The notes under the pieces: model-generated
Database searches by the model: none
The model's input: the letters and a program-made list of their open reading frames with translations, nothing else
Told to the model about the DNA's origin: nothing
From: Candidatus Gastranaerophilales bacterium
GTDB taxonomy: Bacteria; Cyanobacteriota; Vampirovibrionia; Gastranaerophilales; Gastranaerophilaceae
Direction: 5' to 3'
Assembly (NCBI GenBank): GCA_928722015.1
Contig: CAKMWI010000004.1
Span: 248,001 to 312,000, forward strand
DNA: 64,000 bases
Program-made: the position numbers and the translations under genes
Shown: piece after piece, positions 1 through 8,167 of the stretch
Numbering within the stretch: the stretch's first letter is position 1
How the letters are laid out: the number at the start of each line of letters is the position of its first letter

Positions 1-555
1 GCTTGTGCGGATGCGTTAGGGCGTATTGGCGATAGGTTTGCAGTTGCCCCATTGATTGATGTTGTTAAGGATGAAAATGAAAAATCTGTTTATTTACGTG
101 AGTCTGCCGTTTCAGCTTTAGGACTTCTTGGCGACTCCAGAGCTGTTGATCCTATTGTAAGTATTTTAGAGACTAAACAGGGGATAATGGATAAATTCAC
201 TTTTTTAAAAGAACGAGCAATAGAAGCTTTAATTAAGATGGGTTTTGGAGATAATGAAAGAGTCTTTCGCGCACTAAAAAATTCTTTATCTGATGAGTCG
301 GTTCAGGTTAGAATAAATGCGATAGAGGCTTTAATGGATAGTGAGCATCCTAAAGCTTATAGCGTTATTAAAGATTGTTTGCAAAATGATAAGGATGAAG
401 AAGTTAAAAAGAATGCGCTTATTGCATTATATAATTTATCCGGAAGAAGTATTCTTGATGAAGTAATTAATTCCAGTCAATATTCTGATAAATTAAAAAT
501 GGAAGCGGTTAATATTATTGATGAATATGAATCTGAAGGAGATGGGGAAGGATAA
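1..555 (+). CDS. HEAT-repeat protein, 5' end outside window
   Basis: The reading frame is open from base 1, so the start lies upstream of the window. The visible 184 residues form successive helical pairs with HEAT/PBS-lyase-type repeats: an ADALGRIGD-like unit at the edge, then units around ALGLLGDSRAVDPI, ALIKMGFGDNERVF, AIEALMDSEHPKAY and ALYNLSG. Such repeats usually act as protein-protein scaffolds; no catalytic motif is visible. The stop is one base before the queC start and the last codons supply the queC ribosome binding site, so the two are probably co-transcribed. A specific function cannot be given. Confidence 0.8.
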   Translation, partial: ACADALGRIGDRFAVAPLIDVVKDENEKSVYLRESAVSALGLLGDSRAVDPIVSILETKQGIMDKFTFLKERAIEALIKMGFGDNERVFRALKNSLSDESVQVRINAIEALMDSEHPKAYSVIKDCLQNDKDEEVKKNALIALYNLSGRSILDEVINSSQYSDKLKMEAVNIIDEYESEGDGEG

Positions 556-556
556 T

Positions 557-1249
557 ATGGTCAGATCCGTAATTTTATTGTCAGGAGGATTGGACTCATT
601 GGTTAGCCTCGGGCTGAAGAAAGATGAATTAAATATATCTCTCGCTTTAACTTTTGATTATGGTCAAAAGACTGCAAAGAAGGAAATTGAGGCCTCAAAA
701 GCAATTTGTCAATATTATAAAATAGAACATAAGGTAATAAAACTTGACTGGTTGAAATCTATCACGAATACATCCTTAGTTTCAGAAGAAGATGTTCCTA
801 CCGGAGCAGCATTAGCTAATCCGGAAAATTCAGCAAAATCAGTATGGGTTCCGAACCGGAACGGGTTATTTTTAAATGTAGCTGCTGCATTTGCTGATTC
901 TTTGGAATACGATTATATTCTAATAGGTGCAAATAAAGAGGAAGCTGCAACTTTTTCGGATAATACTCAGAATTTTATTGATGCAATTAATGAAGAGTTT
1001 AGATATTCTACTCAAAAACATCCTGTGGTTGTTGCACCCTTGATAAATTATATCAAAAATGATATAGTCATGTTAGCTTTGGAGCATAAAATTCCTCTGG
1101 AGTTAACTCAAAGTTGCTATCAAAGCAATGGAAAGCATTGCGGGATATGTGAATCGTGTATAAGATTAAAGCATGCTCTTGCTGCAAATCATGATACATA
1201 TTATATGAAAATATTGTTTGGATCAGAAGATGAAAACTCTATTTATTGA
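557..1249 (+). CDS. queC: 7-cyano-7-deazaguanine synthase QueC
   Basis: QueC converts 7-carboxy-7-deazaguanine and ammonia to preQ0 using ATP, in the cytosolic queuosine precursor pathway. The protein has the PP-loop motif SGGLDS near its N-terminus and the C-terminal zinc-binding pattern C-X7-C-X2-C-X2-C (CYQSNGKHCGICESC), and at 230 residues has the family's usual length. I chose the ATG at 557 because a purine-rich GGGGAAGGA lies just upstream and the PP-loop then starts close to the N-terminus; an in-frame start 39 bases earlier would lie inside the HEAT gene. The 3' end overlaps the DUF366 gene. No queD, queE or queF is seen in the window; folE2 at 35.4 kb could supply the shared GTP-derived precursor. 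Confidence 0.95.
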   Translation: MVRSVILLSGGLDSLVSLGLKKDELNISLALTFDYGQKTAKKEIEASKAICQYYKIEHKVIKLDWLKSITNTSLVSEEDVPTGAALANPENSAKSVWVPNRNGLFLNVAAAFADSLEYDYILIGANKEEAATFSDNTQNFIDAINEEFRYSTQKHPVVVAPLINYIKNDIVMLALEHKIPLELTQSCYQSNGKHCGICESCIRLKHALAANHDTYYMKILFGSEDENSIY

Positions 1250-1784
1250 TAATGAAATTAAATATATAGGTTCTCAACTTGCGCCTCACTGGATTTATAA
1301 AAATTTTAAAATTCAAGGTGATGCAATTGTTGCTTTTTGCGGTGAATGTGAGGTTAAATTGTCGGAGATGGTTGATATTGAAGATGTTATCAATGATGAG
1401 CCTATATATAGTAAATATATGCTTAGTTTTATTACCGAACAATTTAATGTAGAGCTTGTTGAAGGTGTTTTTAGGCAGAGACTTTTAATTTGTTGTATAA
1501 AAGAAGCTTTAGAAAAACGTGGATTTAAAATAAAAAGATGTGGTGATGATTTATTTGTTAATAATAAAAAATTGTCAGTATCAATTGCAACAAAGTCCTT
1601 AACATCAGTTCTTATTCATACGGGCGTTAATATTTTATCTGAAGGAGCTCCTATTACAGTATCAGGTTTAAAGAGTGATTTAGGTCTTGAAGATATTCAA
1701 GAATTTGCTGAGGAAGTAATGGTAAATTACAGTAAAGAAATTGAAGATATTGTTTTAGCAAGTACAAAGGTAAGAGGTGTTTAA
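1230..1784 (+). CDS. DUF366-family protein
   Basis: A 184-residue protein that resembles the DUF366 family, uncharacterised proteins often found beside 7-deazaguanine genes. I recognise it from the N-terminal block IKYIGSQLAPHWIY and the central FCGECEVKL; no catalytic function is established. The ATG at 1230 is preferred to an upstream TTG at 1218. The gene overlaps the end of queC by 20 bases and its stop overlaps the next start (TAATG), so queC, this gene and the SPOR gene look translationally coupled. A role in preQ0 or queuosine metabolism is inference from position only. Confidence 0.7.
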   Translation: MKTLFIDNEIKYIGSQLAPHWIYKNFKIQGDAIVAFCGECEVKLSEMVDIEDVINDEPIYSKYMLSFITEQFNVELVEGVFRQRLLICCIKEALEKRGFKIKRCGDDLFVNNKKLSVSIATKSLTSVLIHTGVNILSEGAPITVSGLKSDLGLEDIQEFAEEVMVNYSKEIEDIVLASTKVRGV

Positions 1785-2530
1785 TGTTAAAAGATACTAA
1801 TAAATATGAGAATACCGCTCACTTTTCATATAGTGAATATAAGAAAAAAGTAAAAAAAGCTCCAAATAAGGATATGACCGTATTTATATCTGTATTTATT
1901 ATAGGTGTATTAATAATACTTGGTTTTGCTAAAATTTTATCTCCAAATGTCGATGTAGGAATTACGGATGAAACTGAAGTTGCAGCTAATGTTGTAGAGG
2001 ATAATGAGACAACTTCTTCATTTATAGATGAACGTTTGAAAAGTATTCAAATGGAAGATTCTGGTAAAAAGGCCGGAGATGAGGAAATGTTTTCTCCCGA
2101 GCTTGATGAAAAAGTTGTTTTACCACAACAGAATCGCAAAACCGTAGGACAAATGGAAGCAGAAATGGCTGATATGTTGAAAGCTCAAAAAGCAGAACAA
2201 CAAGCGGCCGAACAGTCTCAAAATAATATAGAGCAAAAGACTATTCCGGTTCAGAAAGCTCAATCTCAAACAGAGCATTCTGTTCCGACGACTCAACCTG
2301 CGCAAATTGTTAATGCTCGTGTAGTAGTGGGATATTATGCAACAGATAAACAGGCTGAAGTTGCAAAGACTATTATTCAAGATGCGGGTTTAGGAGTTAC
2401 GCCTATTGTGAAAAATTTGGGAGGTTATTATACTCTTCAGGTAGGTTCATATACTTCAAGAGAGAAAGCACAACAAGCGGCTAACAATTTATTAAAAAGT
2501 AATTTCCCTGCAAGAGTAATTGTTGAATAG
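1784..2530 (+). CDS. Single-pass membrane protein with SPOR domain
   Basis: A 248-residue protein with a basic cytoplasmic N-terminus, one transmembrane helix at about residues 30-50 (VFISVFIIGVLIILGF), a long Glu/Gln-rich low-complexity stretch, and a C-terminal SPOR domain at about 175-248 (VVGYYATDKQAEVAK ... GYYTLQVGSYTSREKA). SPOR domains bind denuded septal peptidoglycan, so this protein probably acts at the division septum or in envelope remodelling, as FtsN and DedD do. The ATG overlaps the DUF366 stop codon. The link to its queuosine neighbours is probably only operon sharing. Confidence 0.85.
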   Translation: MLKDTNKYENTAHFSYSEYKKKVKKAPNKDMTVFISVFIIGVLIILGFAKILSPNVDVGITDETEVAANVVEDNETTSSFIDERLKSIQMEDSGKKAGDEEMFSPELDEKVVLPQQNRKTVGQMEAEMADMLKAQKAEQQAAEQSQNNIEQKTIPVQKAQSQTEHSVPTTQPAQIVNARVVVGYYATDKQAEVAKTIIQDAGLGVTPIVKNLGGYYTLQVGSYTSREKAQQAANNLLKSNFPARVIVE

Positions 2531-2570
2531 TATTAATATATTTATTTAATTTTGTATTGGTAATATGTGC

Positions 2571-2599
2571 TTGTGTTTTAGTTTTATTTTTTCTATAAT
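2571..2599 (+). promoter_or_regulatory. Putative sigma-70 promoter of kdsA, leaderless arrangement
   Basis: TTGTGT at 2571-2576 and a perfect TATAAT at 2594-2599 are separated by 17 bases. The kdsA ATG begins only 7 bases after the -10 box and no Shine-Dalgarno sequence lies between, so the transcript would begin at or very near the start codon. The -35 match is only partial. Confidence 0.6.
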
Positions 2600-2605
2600 C
2601 AAATT

Positions 2606-3436
2606 ATGAAAAATGTTAAGAGAATTAAATTAAGGGATTTTGAGATCGGGGGAGATAAACTGACTATCTTAGCCGGTCCTTGCGCTATAGAAAGTCAGGA
2701 AATTTTAGAAAAAACAGCAGAAGGTTTAAAAGAAATTACCAACAAATTAAATATAAATTTCGTTTTTAAATCTTCGTTTGATAAGGCTAATCGTTCATCA
2801 ATAACCTCTTTCAGAGGTCCCGGAATTGAAAAAGGCTTAGCAATGCTGCAAAAGGTTAAGGATAAGTATGATTTGCCTATTGTTACGGATATTCACACCC
2901 CTGATCAGGCAGAAAAAGCTGCTGAAGTTGCAGATATTTTGCAGATACCTGCTTTTTTATGCAGACAGACTGATTTGTTGGTTGCGGCTGCTAAGACTGG
3001 AAAAATTGTAAATATAAAAAAAGGGCAATTTTTGGCGCCAGAGCAGATGGAAAGTCTTATAAAGAAGATTGAGGATTCAGGTAATTCCAATATTTTGTTA
3101 ACAGATAGAGGGACATCTTTTGGTTATAATAATCTCGTTGTAGATTTCAGGGGTATTCCTATTATGCAAAATTTCGGATATCCTATTGTGTTTGATGCAA
3201 CTCATAGCGTTCAATTACCTGGAGCAAACGGGACTTGTTCAGGTGGTGATAGAAGGTTTGTCCCAGTATTGGCAAAAGCTGCTATGGCTGCAGGTGCAGA
3301 TTCGTTATTCTTTGAAGTTCATCCTGAGCCGGATAAGGCTTTGTGTGATGGGCCTAATATGATTGCTCTAGAGGATGCACAATCATTATTTTTAATGTGT
3401 AAAAATATTTTTGAGCTTGTGAGAGGTCAAGTTTAA
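2606..3436 (+). CDS. kdsA: 3-deoxy-8-phosphooctulonate (KDO-8-P) synthase
   Basis: KdsA condenses phosphoenolpyruvate with arabinose-5-phosphate to give KDO-8-phosphate, the precursor of the inner-core sugar of lipopolysaccharide. The 276-residue protein has LAGPCAIES near the N-terminus, FKSSFDKANRSS, the TDIHTPDQ block, FDATHSVQLPG and EVHPEPDKALCDGPN. Cys26 sits where metal-independent enzymes such as E. coli KdsA carry Asn, so this is probably a metal-dependent class enzyme like that of Aquifex. The stop abuts the start of the metallo-hydrolase gene (TAAATG). Together with lpxI and lpxB it shows that the organism makes LPS. Confidence 0.97.
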   Translation: MKNVKRIKLRDFEIGGDKLTILAGPCAIESQEILEKTAEGLKEITNKLNINFVFKSSFDKANRSSITSFRGPGIEKGLAMLQKVKDKYDLPIVTDIHTPDQAEKAAEVADILQIPAFLCRQTDLLVAAAKTGKIVNIKKGQFLAPEQMESLIKKIEDSGNSNILLTDRGTSFGYNNLVVDFRGIPIMQNFGYPIVFDATHSVQLPGANGTCSGGDRRFVPVLAKAAMAAGADSLFFEVHPEPDKALCDGPNMIALEDAQSLFLMCKNIFELVRGQV

Positions 3437-4063
3437 ATGATTATAAAAGTTTTTGTCGAAGGACCAATTAATGCAAATAATTATCTTCTTATAGATGAAG
3501 AATCTAAAGAAGCTGTTTTAATAGATTGTTCTGATTCAAGGCAAGAGCTTCTGGATGAGATAAAACAACTTGGAATAAATTTGAAATATATCTTATTAAC
3601 CCATGGACACTTTGATCATATCTTGGGTGTTGACGGATTCAAGGCGTTTTTTGGTGTTAATACTTATGTATCAAAAAATGATATTATGCAAGTGGAAGCT
3701 GCTGGTAAGATGATGCAGTTATATGCTGGCATGAATCCGGTAGAAATTATTGATATTAAAAATTTTGTCAAAGACGGTGATGAATTTTTTATCGGTAATA
3801 CAAAAATTAAAGCAATTGCAACACCGGGACATACTGAAGGTGGTATGTGTTATCTTATTGATGATAAATTATTTTCAGGGGATACATTGTTCCAAAATTC
3901 AGTGGGACGATGCGATTTGCCGGGTGGAAATTTTAAAAAACTTGTTCATAGTATAAAAGATATTTTGTTTTTGTTACCGGAATCAACCGAAGTTTTTCCG
4001 GGTCATGGGCCTAAAACAACAATAGGTTATGAAAAGAAGTATAATGAAATTCTGAATTGTTAA
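3437..4063 (+). CDS. Metallo-beta-lactamase-fold hydrolase (glyoxalase II-like)
   Basis: A 208-residue MBL-fold protein with the dinuclear-metal motif THGHFDH at about residues 54-60, a further metal histidine in TPGHTEGG, the bridging aspartate in FSGDTLF and a terminal FPGHGP. The length and compact form match small cytosolic glyoxalase II-like hydrolases that cleave thioesters such as hydroxyacyl-glutathione or an analogue. The true substrate cannot be read from sequence. It follows kdsA without a gap and is probably co-transcribed with it. Confidence 0.85.
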   Translation: MIIKVFVEGPINANNYLLIDEESKEAVLIDCSDSRQELLDEIKQLGINLKYILLTHGHFDHILGVDGFKAFFGVNTYVSKNDIMQVEAAGKMMQLYAGMNPVEIIDIKNFVKDGDEFFIGNTKIKAIATPGHTEGGMCYLIDDKLFSGDTLFQNSVGRCDLPGGNFKKLVHSIKDILFLLPESTEVFPGHGPKTTIGYEKKYNEILNC

Positions 4064-4136
4064 ATTAATTATAGGCAGAATTCAACGTTTGAGTAAAAAA
4101 TATTAGTAGTTAATAAATCTAATAATAGGTGAAATT

Positions 4137-5177
4137 ATGAAAGAACAATTAGAAAAAATTTATTCAGATGCAGTTGCAGATATAGAAAATGCTGCTACTG
4201 TTAAAGATTTAGAAGATATAAAGTTTAAATATTTGAGTAGAAAAGGTGAATTTAATGAAATAAAAAAAGGATTGAAGGATTTGTCCGTAGAAGATAAAAG
4301 AGTTATTGGCTCATTAGCTAATGATATTACTCAAAAATTGGAAGCTTCTATAAAAGAAAAATTTCAATACCTTTATGATAAAGAATTAAATGAAAAACTT
4401 CAAAAAGAAAGAATTGATATTACATTACCAGGACAATATGTTCCAAAAGGTCATGTGCATCCGCTTACTTCAACTACAAATGAAATTTGTTCAATATTTC
4501 AAAGTTTAGGTTTTTCTGTTGTGCCGGATGAATTTGCACCGGAAGTTGAAACCGAATATTATAATTTTGATATGTTAAATGTTCCAAAGGATCACCCTGC
4601 CCGTGATATGCAAGATACTTTTTATACTAATATTGCCAAAAATGTTGTATTGAGAAGTCAAACTTCTGGCGCGCAGATTCATGCAATGGAAGGTAAGAAT
4701 CCACCAATTAGAATTATTGCACCTGGCAGGGTATATAGAAATGAAAATATAAATTCCAGAAAGAATAATTTCTTTCACCAAATAGAGGGTTTATATGTCG
4801 ATAAAAATATAACTTTTGGAGATTTGAAAGGTGTATTAAATGAATTTATCAGAATATATTTTGGTGAAAGTCGTCCTACCAGATTTAGAAGCAGCTTTTT
4901 CCCGTTCACAGAACCTTCAGCTGAAATAGATGTTCAGTGTATTATGTGTGAGGGTAAAGGTTGTAGAACATGTTCAGGTACCGGTTGGTTAGAAATATTA
5001 GGTGCAGGTATGGTTGACCCTAATGTATTACGCGGTGTAGGTATTGCTCCTGATGTATATTCTGGCTTTGCTTTTGGTATGGGGGTTGAGAGACTTTCAA
5101 TGCTTAAATATGCAATTGATGATATTAGATTATTTTTTAATAACGATGTCAGATTTTTAAAACAGTTTCACAAGTAG
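4137..5177 (+). CDS. pheS: Phenylalanine-tRNA ligase alpha subunit
   Basis: PheS is the catalytic subunit of the alpha2-beta2 enzyme that charges tRNA-Phe. The 346-residue protein has an N-terminal coiled-coil region (about 1-90), then the class II synthetase core with HPLTSTTNEI, FEVVP-like SVVPDEFAPEVETEYYNFD, the HPARDMQDTFY motif, and the C-terminal motif GFAFGMGVERLSMLKY. The cysteine-containing CEGKGCRTC segment ahead of WLEILGAGMV is typical of bacterial PheS. A GGTG sequence precedes the ATG. pheT, its usual neighbour, does not follow here; the next gene is an RseP-type protease. Confidence 0.97.
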   Translation: MKEQLEKIYSDAVADIENAATVKDLEDIKFKYLSRKGEFNEIKKGLKDLSVEDKRVIGSLANDITQKLEASIKEKFQYLYDKELNEKLQKERIDITLPGQYVPKGHVHPLTSTTNEICSIFQSLGFSVVPDEFAPEVETEYYNFDMLNVPKDHPARDMQDTFYTNIAKNVVLRSQTSGAQIHAMEGKNPPIRIIAPGRVYRNENINSRKNNFFHQIEGLYVDKNITFGDLKGVLNEFIRIYFGESRPTRFRSSFFPFTEPSAEIDVQCIMCEGKGCRTCSGTGWLEILGAGMVDPNVLRGVGIAPDVYSGFAFGMGVERLSMLKYAIDDIRLFFNNDVRFLKQFHK

Positions 5178-5297
5178 GAGTGGTTAAAACCTGTAAAAAT
5201 TTCTATATTTATGTGTAATGATATTAAAATAAAAATAGAATAAAATAATAATGGATTTATTTTATAGGATAACCGTATTAATGAACACGAGGATTTT

Positions 5298-6665
5298 ATG
5301 TCAATTATAATAATGATTTTATTACTTAGTTTTTTGGTTTTAGTTCATGAGGCAGGGCATTTTTTCGCCGCAAGAGCTTTTAAAATCAAAGTGTCTAAAT
5401 TTGGTTTTGGTCTACCTATAGGGCCTACTTTATGGAGTAAAAAAATCGGAGATGTTGAGGTTCTCGTACATGCTTTTTTATTAGGCGGTTATGTTTCTTT
5501 TCCGGATGATGAAAAAGACTCAAATTTGCCGGCAGATTCAGAAGATCGTTTTATTAATAAACCTGTTTGGCAGCGTATGGTTGTAATTTCTGCCGGAGTT
5601 ATTGCAAATATTATTACAGCTTTCGTGCTTGTATTTTTAACTGCAATTGTATGGAAACAATTACCATCAGGGCAGTATGAAGTTTATATTAATAAAATTG
5701 CAGCTGCTAAAGGAGAGTCCGTTTGGTATAGTGGAATGCAAAGCGGCGACCGTGTTATCAAGATAAATGGTTCAATTATTCCATCAAGTTATGCGCTGAC
5801 ATTGTATGCACAAAACAGTAAGCAGTATGATGGAAAAGTTGATATTGAATTTGTAGATGAAAATCTTTCAAAGCTAAAAAAACTTAATCCAAAATTAAAT
5901 GAGGATGAGCTAATAAAAGATTTAACGGTTGTTGCATTACCTAAAATCAGTTCTGAACCTGCTATAAAGATTGATGACGAAGCTTTAAAAGGGTATAAGT
6001 TGTATAAAGATAATCAGGTTTCTTTAAGCGGAGTTCAGTTGAAATTACGCGATGAATTAAAGGATAAATCTACTTATGTTGCGGATGGAAATACAACTTT
6101 AAAGGATGTTGCGTATGCTTTATCTGATAATTTAAGACCTTTGAATATTACTGTTTTACGTAAGGGTAAATTGGTAGATTTAAAAACAATATATCCTAAT
6201 AAGAAAGGTATGATAGGTGTTGCAATAGAAGCAAGACAGGTGCTCGTTCCGACAAAGAATCCAATAAGTGCGATATCAGGCAGCTGTAAATATCTTTGGG
6301 AACAAACATATATGTTGGTTTATGGTTTGTGGCAGTTGTTTACCGGTAAAATTCCGGTAAAGGATTTACATGGTATAGTTGTTATTACAAAAATCGGTGG
6401 AGATGTAATTCAAAATAATGGATTTTTCTCAGGATTATTACTTACTGCTATGATTTCTCTGGATTTGGCATTGGTGAATTTCTTGCCGATTCCTGCTCTT
6501 GACGGCGGACATTTTATGTTTTTACTTATTGAGCAACTAAGAGGTAAGCCTGTAGATGAAGAAACTATAAATAAAGTAAGTTCAGTCTTTTTTATTTTGT
6601 TAATCATCTTTATGATATTAGTTGTGTTTAATGATATTTATGCGTTAATAAAACATAAATTTTAA
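5298..6665 (+). CDS. rseP: RseP/MmpL-type site-2 membrane zinc protease with PDZ segment
   Basis: An intramembrane metalloprotease of 455 residues. The zinc site HEAGH is at residues 17-21 inside the first transmembrane helix, and the second catalytic block NFLPIPALDGGH lies in a C-terminal helix. A PDZ-like region sits between (about 130-190, with SGMQSGDRVIKING). Enzymes of this family cleave transmembrane anti-sigma factors and leftover signal peptides. The ECF sigma/anti-sigma pair at 21.8-22.6 kb has a single-pass anti-sigma factor and could be a substrate; that link is inference. The linker between PDZ and second catalytic block is longer and more charged than in E. coli RseP. GAGGA precedes the ATG. 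Confidence 0.9.
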   Translation: MSIIIMILLLSFLVLVHEAGHFFAARAFKIKVSKFGFGLPIGPTLWSKKIGDVEVLVHAFLLGGYVSFPDDEKDSNLPADSEDRFINKPVWQRMVVISAGVIANIITAFVLVFLTAIVWKQLPSGQYEVYINKIAAAKGESVWYSGMQSGDRVIKINGSIIPSSYALTLYAQNSKQYDGKVDIEFVDENLSKLKKLNPKLNEDELIKDLTVVALPKISSEPAIKIDDEALKGYKLYKDNQVSLSGVQLKLRDELKDKSTYVADGNTTLKDVAYALSDNLRPLNITVLRKGKLVDLKTIYPNKKGMIGVAIEARQVLVPTKNPISAISGSCKYLWEQTYMLVYGLWQLFTGKIPVKDLHGIVVITKIGGDVIQNNGFFSGLLLTAMISLDLALVNFLPIPALDGGHFMFLLIEQLRGKPVDEETINKVSSVFFILLIIFMILVVFNDIYALIKHKF

Positions 6666-6672
6666 TGTCGCA

Positions 6673-6734
6673 TTTTATATCTCCGGCTATGTTTATGATA
6701 TAATTGATTTTGAGGTAAATAGGGAGATATAAAA
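6673..6734 (+). promoter_or_regulatory. Promoter and 12-bp inverted repeat masking the permease ribosome binding site
   Basis: TTTTATATCTCC (6673-6684) is an exact reverse complement of GGAGATATAAAA (6723-6734). The right arm contains the Shine-Dalgarno sequence and ends at the ATG of the permease. An extended -10 box, TGATATAAT, lies between the arms at 6696-6704. RNA starting from that promoter would lack the left arm, while read-through RNA from rseP would contain both and could hide the ribosome binding site. The sequence match is seen directly; the regulatory reading is inference. Confidence 0.55.
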
Positions 6735-8057
6735 ATGTTAGATTTTATTCACTCGCATGGGATGATTATTTCCGGTGCAATTCTTTTAATTGCATATATA
6801 TTCATTGCCAGCGAAAAAATTCAAAAATCCGTTGTGGCATTGGTAGGTGCTTCCTTGACGATGTTACTCGGGTTAATTCCACTATCTCTTCAACTGGAAA
6901 ATAATGTGAAGGGAGTTTTTGAATATGTGGATTTTGAGGTGATATTTTTACTAATAGGTATGATGATTATAGTAAATATTGCCGGCCGTAGTGGGGTTTT
7001 TAAATGGATGGCTTTAAATTTATTAAAAGCTACTAAAGGGCATCCTAAAACTGTTTTATTTGCTTTAGCTGCATTCACTGCTATAGCATCAGCTTTTTTG
7101 GATAATGTTACGACCGTTGTACTTATGATGCCAATTACTTTTGTTATAGCAAAAGAGTTTGAAACAGATCCTGTTCCGTTTTTAATTACTGAAGTTTTAG
7201 CTTCTAATATTGGGGGAACTGCAACACTTATAGGTGATCCACCAAATATTATTATTGGAACACGTGCCGGGTTAAGCTTTATGGATTTTGTTGTTGAGCT
7301 TACTCCGATTGTATTTGTAATCTTTTTAGTTTCAATTGGAACTTTGGTGTTTTTGTTTAGAAAGGGACTAAAGGCAACTCCGGAGAAGATGCAACATATT
7401 GCCAATTTAGATAATTCAAAAACAATTACAGACAAAAAACTTATGATTCGTTCTATGATAACTTTAGCATTAGTTATTTTAGGTTTTGTAACACATGATA
7501 TTACACATATTTCAGCATTTGTTTTTGCTGTTGCAGGTGCATCTTTCTTATTATTGTTTGAAAAACCAAAAGAAATTTATAGAGATGTTGAATGGTTAAC
7601 AATCTTTTTCTTTATAGGATTATTTATTATAATTGGCGGTTTTGAAGCAAATGGCGGTATAAAATTTTTAGCAGATCAGTTAATTGTTTTAACTAACGGT
7701 AGTCTTGAGGCTGCTACAATGATTATACTCTGGGCATCAGGGATTTTGTCAGGTGTAATTGATAATATACCTTATACAGCAACGATGGCTCCATTGATTT
7801 CAGAGTTAATTAATCCATCAAATCCTAATGCTATAACAGGAGCAACGCATGCTCTTTGGTGGGCATTATCACTTGGTGCATGTTTAGGTGGAAACTTAAC
7901 AATCATCGGCGCAGCTGCAAATGTTTTAGTTAGTGAAACTGCCGCATCAAAAGGTTATAAAATTTCATTTATGAGATTTATGAAGTATGGTTCATTAGTA
8001 ACATTAATATCGTTGGTATTGAGTTCTATTTATTTGTATTTCAGATATTTACGATAA
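6735..8057 (+). CDS. ArsB/NhaD-type (SLC13-like) ion permease
   Basis: A 440-residue polytopic membrane protein with about 11-12 hydrophobic helices. Characteristic blocks are AFLDNVTTVVLMMPIT, then TATLIGDPPNIIIG in the first half, and SGVIDNIPYTATMAP with GGNLTIIGAAANVL in the second half, the paired hairpins of the ion transporter superfamily. This pattern fits the ArsB/NhaD and CitM groups, which move sodium/protons, arsenite or dicarboxylates; the substrate cannot be decided here. No arsR or arsC is nearby, which makes arsenic resistance less likely. AGGGAGATAT provides the ribosome binding site. A strong terminator follows. Confidence 0.85.
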   Translation: MLDFIHSHGMIISGAILLIAYIFIASEKIQKSVVALVGASLTMLLGLIPLSLQLENNVKGVFEYVDFEVIFLLIGMMIIVNIAGRSGVFKWMALNLLKATKGHPKTVLFALAAFTAIASAFLDNVTTVVLMMPITFVIAKEFETDPVPFLITEVLASNIGGTATLIGDPPNIIIGTRAGLSFMDFVVELTPIVFVIFLVSIGTLVFLFRKGLKATPEKMQHIANLDNSKTITDKKLMIRSMITLALVILGFVTHDITHISAFVFAVAGASFLLLFEKPKEIYRDVEWLTIFFFIGLFIIIGGFEANGGIKFLADQLIVLTNGSLEAATMIILWASGILSGVIDNIPYTATMAPLISELINPSNPNAITGATHALWWALSLGACLGGNLTIIGAAANVLVSETAASKGYKISFMRFMKYGSLVTLISLVLSSIYLYFRYLR

Positions 8058-8075
8058 TGTTTTATGACTATATAA

Positions 8076-8111
8076 GAAAAAGCGTGCGAATGATTTGTTC
8101 GCACGCTTTTC
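8076..8111. terminator. Bidirectional intrinsic terminator
   Basis: A long stem pairs GAAAAAGCGTGCGAA with TTCGCACGCTTTTC around a short loop (TGATTTG region), with A-rich and T-rich flanks. It lies between the convergent permease (plus) and SLH (minus) genes and could stop transcription in both directions. Confidence 0.85.
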
Positions 8112-8167
8112 TTGGTGATGAAAATCAACTATGATTTTTACGTTGTTTACAGAAAGAGTATTACTAC

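Noticed and set aside
6890..7435. 181-codon minus-strand frame inside the permease gene
   Set aside because: It is the complement of a well-supported membrane protein gene; its translation is low-complexity and it has no ribosome binding site.
6735..8057. Arsenite efflux assignment (arsB)
   Set aside because: The fold fits several ion transporter families and no arsR, arsA or arsC gene is nearby, so only the superfamily is stated.
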